Assembly: GCA_025331125.1 (NCBI GenBank)
Contig: JAOALB010000354.1
Span: 1-12,678 of the forward strand
DNA length: 12,678 nt
Source: Mycogone perniciosa
Lineage: Eukaryota > Ascomycota > Sordariomycetes > Hypocreales > Hypocreaceae
Direction of reading: 5' to 3'
Part shown: one piece after another, positions 9,095-12,678 of the stretch
Layout: each line of letters begins with the position of its first letter
How positions within the stretch are numbered: position 1 is the first letter of the stretch
Notes under the pieces: generated by a model
Told to the model about the DNA's origin: nothing
The model's database searches: none
What the model saw: only the letters and a program-made list of their open reading frames with translations
Position numbers and translations under genes: made by a program

Positions 9095-9441
9095 TACAAA
9101 GCAAGGTGAGATTCTTCTGGCCAAGCACGGAGCACGAACGTCATGTCAACTGGTATGGAGCAAGTTAGTTGCCCACATGGTGGGCCAGACCCATTGCAAT
9201 GGACCGAGCGTCTATCTGTATACGAAGCTCTAGTCAAGGGGGAACGCCTATTTATATGAATAAATAAGTAGTACACACTCTCAGCCTGGTATATATTATT
9301 GGATTAATATCTTACTTTCATGACCGATTGATCGCGCAAAACTTCGTAAACATATAATATTTCGTAGAGGCATGCTTCGAGCATCTTAGTACAAAACCTC
9401 TGACTGTGGAAAACCGGAGAACTAATAAATACTAAGTAGTG

Positions 9442-9450
9442 TACGGAGTA
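9442..9450 (+). repeat. TACGGAGTA intergenic motif, copy 4
   Basis: Exact 9-mer in GTGTACGGAGTAGTAG, about 75 bp beyond the stop of the sugar/polyol-type transporter. Confidence 0.6.
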
Positions 9451-9525
9451 GTAGATTACCCCGCCTGCATGGCCCAAAAAGACTGATATAATGGAGAGCA
9501 AATCGACCAACATTAATAGACCATC

Positions 9526-11566
9526 TCACATGTTAAGCTTCTCAGAGTGACGATAGAATGGAGGCAACGGCTCCAAATTCTCTCGCAGCACCCAAGTCCT
9601 AAAGTGCCAAAGAGCATTCTTGAGCTGGTAGCTCATATGCTTGCGCGTGCTAACACTGAACACCTGATCCAGCTCCTCAAGTGTAAGAGCCTTGGTCTCG
9701 GGCACGAAGAGCAGTATAAGCACCCAAAGAATGACACACCATGCGGCATACCACCCAAAGGCGCCCTGAGAAGTAAATGCCCGCTGCAGAGATGGCCAGG
9801 TAAACAAGATGACGAAGTTGAAGCACCAGGTTGTAGCGGTAGCCCATGACATGCCCACGTCGCAAACGTGCACGGGGAAGGCTTCGGCGGAGTATGTGAA
9901 TGGCACGGGGCCTTCTCCTGGGGAATAGAAAACCTCAAAGAGATACATTCCCGTTGTGACCATGGCCACTCGCTTTGGATCTCTCCTGGAGTGTCAGGGA
10001 TGAAAAATGACATTCCGGTCCACAACAGAGTAAGGGCAAGGAAAGGGAAGGTAAAGAGCAAAAGATTGCGGCGACCCCATCTGTCAATAGTGAAGAGCGC
10101 TGGAATAGCAAAGACAAAGTTGAGGATTCCCGTGCCCATAGATGCGAGGAGAGCCGAGTTGGTCGAGTATCCCGAGTCCACGAAGATGGTCGTACTGTAG
10201 TAAGCAATGACGTTGACTATTCCATCAAGTTAACTAAAAACGACGCCTCCTTAAGAGAATAAAAGGATAGATACCTCCACTGAATTGTTGCCCGAACATA
10301 AGAATCCACGTAGCCCATGTTGCGCGGAGGTTTCGAGGGACCGTGAAGAGTTCTAGGAACTGGATGAAGAGATTCTTGCCCCTGTTGGTCTCACGATCCA
10401 GTTCAACACCAACGTAGGTGTAGTAAGTATCGCGAGCGGCCTGAACATTAGAGTACCGAAGACGCTGGAAGGATCTAAACGCTTTATTGACCTTGTTGTG
10501 CTGAATATACCAACTATAAGTGGTGTTAGGGTTCGCTTTTGGCAATACACAAGAGCCATATAAGACATACCGAGGAGATTCGGGGCAGAAATACACCTGG
10601 GCACAAACAATCAAGGGCAGCACGACGGTACTACCAAGCATGAGACGCCAGCCTAGAGACTCGGGGATGCCAGTTGAGGGACCAAATGCTACACCCACGA
10701 TGTTACCCAGCATGATACCGAACGCAGTCCAGGTCTGCCACTCTGTTGCAAACCACAATTAGCTTATATTCATGGATGAACAGCTTTTGAGGAAAGAAAG
10801 GAAACCCACGCATAACCAGGGCACCTCGGATCGGCGCCGGACTGCACTCAGCGGCATAAACGGGGACCGTCGACGACTTGGGGCCGATTCCGAATCCAAG
10901 TACGAAGCGGGCGAGAAATAGGTTAACCCACGAATTTGCAACACCCTCCCAGATAGATGCCACGGCAGCGACCAAGCAAGATGCGAAGATGGTACCTCTT
11001 CGTCCCAAGAGTTTGTTAAGTGGTTCCGTCAGCCAACAACCCACGATGGCGCAGCAAAGATACGGCGCACCGACAATCAAGCCCGTCAAGTTATCCTGCA
11101 TAGACCTGGAGAAGCGCGTTACGCCGTCGCCAGCAATATTTAGGTCCTTGAGGTACAACGCCTGGGCGCCGTTATTGACCGTCTCATCCATGCCCTGCAC
11201 GGCTGCGGCCAAGGAACACATAACGCAAAGCCAATACAGAGTAAAATGCTGTGACCAGCTGTGGGTGAGTTCGCGCTCAATGATGTTCTTGTCCTCGGGA
11301 GCTAGCTCCTCGAGGGAACTGAAGGATTCGGGGTTTTGGGCGACAAGTGATCCTTTGCGGAAGTCGTCGAGGTGTTCATTGAGGTCGTATCTTCGGCAGA
11401 ACTCTTCTACATCGCTCATAAGCTCCTCTTTGGTTCGGCTCTTGAGCGGGTTTTCGAATACGGCAGAGAGGTTTTCTGTGTTGGTGAAGGAGCTGCTCCG
11501 GCGTTCCTGGCCATGTTCGATGTTCTCAGCGCCACCCCGAGAACTGGAGCTGGAGTTTTTCTCCAT
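9526..11566 (-). pseudogene. MFS sugar/polyol-type transporter, frame-disrupted
   Basis: Twelve-helix sugar porter with a long hydrophilic N-terminus (about 105 residues), as in fungal polyol/hexose-like MFS proteins. Exons are 11566-10810, 10742-10571, 10513-10275 and 10216-9526. Introns are 67 nt (donor GTGGGT), 57 nt (donor GTATGT, branch CTAAC) and 58 nt (donor GTATCT). ATG 11566 follows an in-frame stop. Motifs: QGMDETVNNGA after helix 1 starts, LGRRGT (187-192), PIRGALVM before intron 1, PESPRW (306-311) rebuilt across intron 2, DRWGRR, SPGEGPVPFTYSAE and PETKALTLEELDQVF. Near 9986, after FIPDTPG (about residue 466), the frame changes: family sequence resumes as DPKRVAMVTTGMYLFEVF in another frame. 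Loss of one G (CCAGGG to CCAGG) would explain it. As written, translation runs out of frame to a stop at 9633 (583 residues). A repaired length near 619 is normal. It may be a pseudogene or an assembly indel. Confidence 0.77.
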
Positions 11567-12678
11567 GTTGAACGGCGACGATGGTCTAGACAATTAGGAA
11601 AGCTGGTTTTGGGGAGTATGAAGAGAATATCTATTTGTTGCTGTGCTAACCCCCTTGTCCGATTAATTGTTCTGAATGAGTGGCTGTGAGTCAAGGAAGC
11701 ATGTGATACCACGAAGCTATAAGCTTAGGGGTTGTATAAAAGAATTATTTCCAGATCATCACATGGGGGAATTGGCGCAATATAACATCTTCTCCAAGAC
11801 CTTGATCGTATGCTTCCTACACCTACCTTCACAGTCGTCAAGGCTTCAGCCACAAACCCATATATCATGCACTCGCATTGCCGAGTGTCCCCACACATTA
11901 TGTCGATCAGTTGGTGATACTACATGGAGAACACAGAACACATAATACAGAATGAAGGATGGAAGGCTGGCGCGTAGAGGAAAGACTATATACGGTGCTC
12001 TCTGGCAAGTCTGTACGCCGTTACTCGCCTCAAGTTCAAAGCCAACCCTAGGCAAAAGCGGAGTCCATTGCTCCAGATTCGATATCCATTGATGCCTTAT
12101 CCGCGGAGGCGAGATCCGATGCAATATGACGCTGAGGAACTCGCCGTTGAGATGACGGTGGTGGAGTTTGGGTGATCTGAATGTCTTTTCCCTATCTAGC
12201 AAAACGGTGCCAAACGGCGCCCAATAGGCAAAAACTAGTCTCTTCTGACTCGCTGAACGCTTTGTTAGGGATCCAATAGAGGTGTATTTAGGATTTCGCC
12301 GTCACCAAGGTTCTCGGGTGAGGCGTTGGTGGCGCGGTGGTGATGTAATTACAGTGGTCTCCTTCAGCCTGATTTACTTCCAACTCCCACGATATTCCCG
12401 CCCAACGTCCGACGTCATCTGAATATGACGGCGATCCGATCTTGTTGTGTCTTTGATGAAACTAAGCAGGTTTGCAATACTTCATGGGGTCTCCTCTTAT
12501 ATGTGGACAAGGATGTGATGCCCACCTCTGTTCGAGCTTGTCCTATTGACAGGCTCGCTTTTACATGTCCAGCTTTAACTAGTCCATCCGCAGCCGCCTT
12601 AACTGGGACTTTATCTCCTCAAAATAACTATGTATTCGTATTGTCCGAAAGGTCTAGCCCCTTGGGGCCGAAGAATCC
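11567..12678. other. Intergenic region upstream of the sugar/polyol-type transporter
   Basis: About 1.1 kb with no supportable gene. The transporter promoter should lie near 11567-11900. An imperfect hairpin (CACCAA at 12303-12308 with TTGGTG at 12326-12331, extended by flanking CGC/GCG) sits at about 12298-12334. A CRE-like GACGTCA half-palindrome lies near 12410. A 118-codon minus-strand open stretch (12202-11846) matches nothing and looks random. The sequence runs off the right edge without a recognisable gene. Confidence 0.55.

Larger units (their letters stand above)
8732..9525. other. Intergenic spacer: NLR promoter side and transporter 3' side
   Basis: No supportable gene. It should hold the NLR promoter and leader and the transporter's 3' untranslated region. 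A minus-strand TATAAATAG lies at 9256-9248, about 520 bp upstream of the NLR ATG, so it could be the TATA box only if the leader is long. Two TACGGAGTA copies (9086, 9442) and a short direct repeat (8978-9005) lie here. Open stretches on either strand lack family matches. Confidence 0.6.

Noticed and set aside
9986..10026. 41-nt mini-intron that would restore the transporter frame
   Set aside because: Poor donor (GTTGTG) and loss of a conserved membrane segment (WTGMSFFIPDTPG). Kept only as an alternative to a one-base deletion.
10878..11597. 239-codon open frame on the plus strand
   Set aside because: It lies antisense to exon 1 of the MFS transporter, whose minus-strand protein matches a known family. 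The plus-strand translation has no family features.
11846..12202. 118-codon minus-strand open frame in the right spacer
   Set aside because: No family match or motif, and it sits alone in a region that otherwise looks non-coding.

Overview
The window looks like nuclear DNA of a filamentous ascomycete (Pezizomycotina). Protein-coding stretches are broken by 51-90 nt GT-AG introns with CTAAC/CTGAC-like branch sites. Intergenic DNA is long and AT-rich, the left edge looks mutated by RIP (repeat-induced point mutation), and the gene families are typical of Sordariomycetes or Eurotiomycetes. I cannot place it more precisely from sequence alone.

Four protein genes are recognisable, all on the minus strand. 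Reading from high to low coordinates along transcription: (1) 11566-9526, a four-exon MFS sugar/polyol-type transporter, frame-disrupted near 9986; (2) 8731-5515, a three-exon 1036-residue fungal NOD-like receptor (NLR) with a nucleoside phosphorylase-like (PNP_UDP_1) effector domain, a NACHT NTPase and five ankyrin repeats, with a decayed extra ankyrin repeat just beyond its stop; (3) 4466-3179, a two-exon RNA 3'-terminal phosphate cyclase-like protein (407 residues) in which the expected catalytic His position reads Arg; (4) 2579-932, a two-exon MFS maltose/alpha-glucoside-type permease interrupted by an in-frame TGA and a frame change near 1965.

The rest is intergenic: an AT-rich, probably RIP-mutated tract (1-480), and spacers at 481-931, 2580-3178, 4467-5514, 8732-9525 and 11567-12678. 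Four exact copies of TACGGAGTA, all in the same orientation, lie only in spacers. No rRNA, tRNA, CRISPR array or complete transposon was seen.

The four genes do not form an obvious pathway. The intact NLR is the main biological interest: it would sense an unknown trigger through its ankyrin repeats, oligomerise through NACHT, and probably act through a nucleosidase-type N-terminal domain. Two of the four genes, both transporters, carry disrupting lesions, while the NLR and the cyclase-like gene are open throughout. This suggests either relaxed selection on sugar uptake genes here or local indel errors in the assembly.
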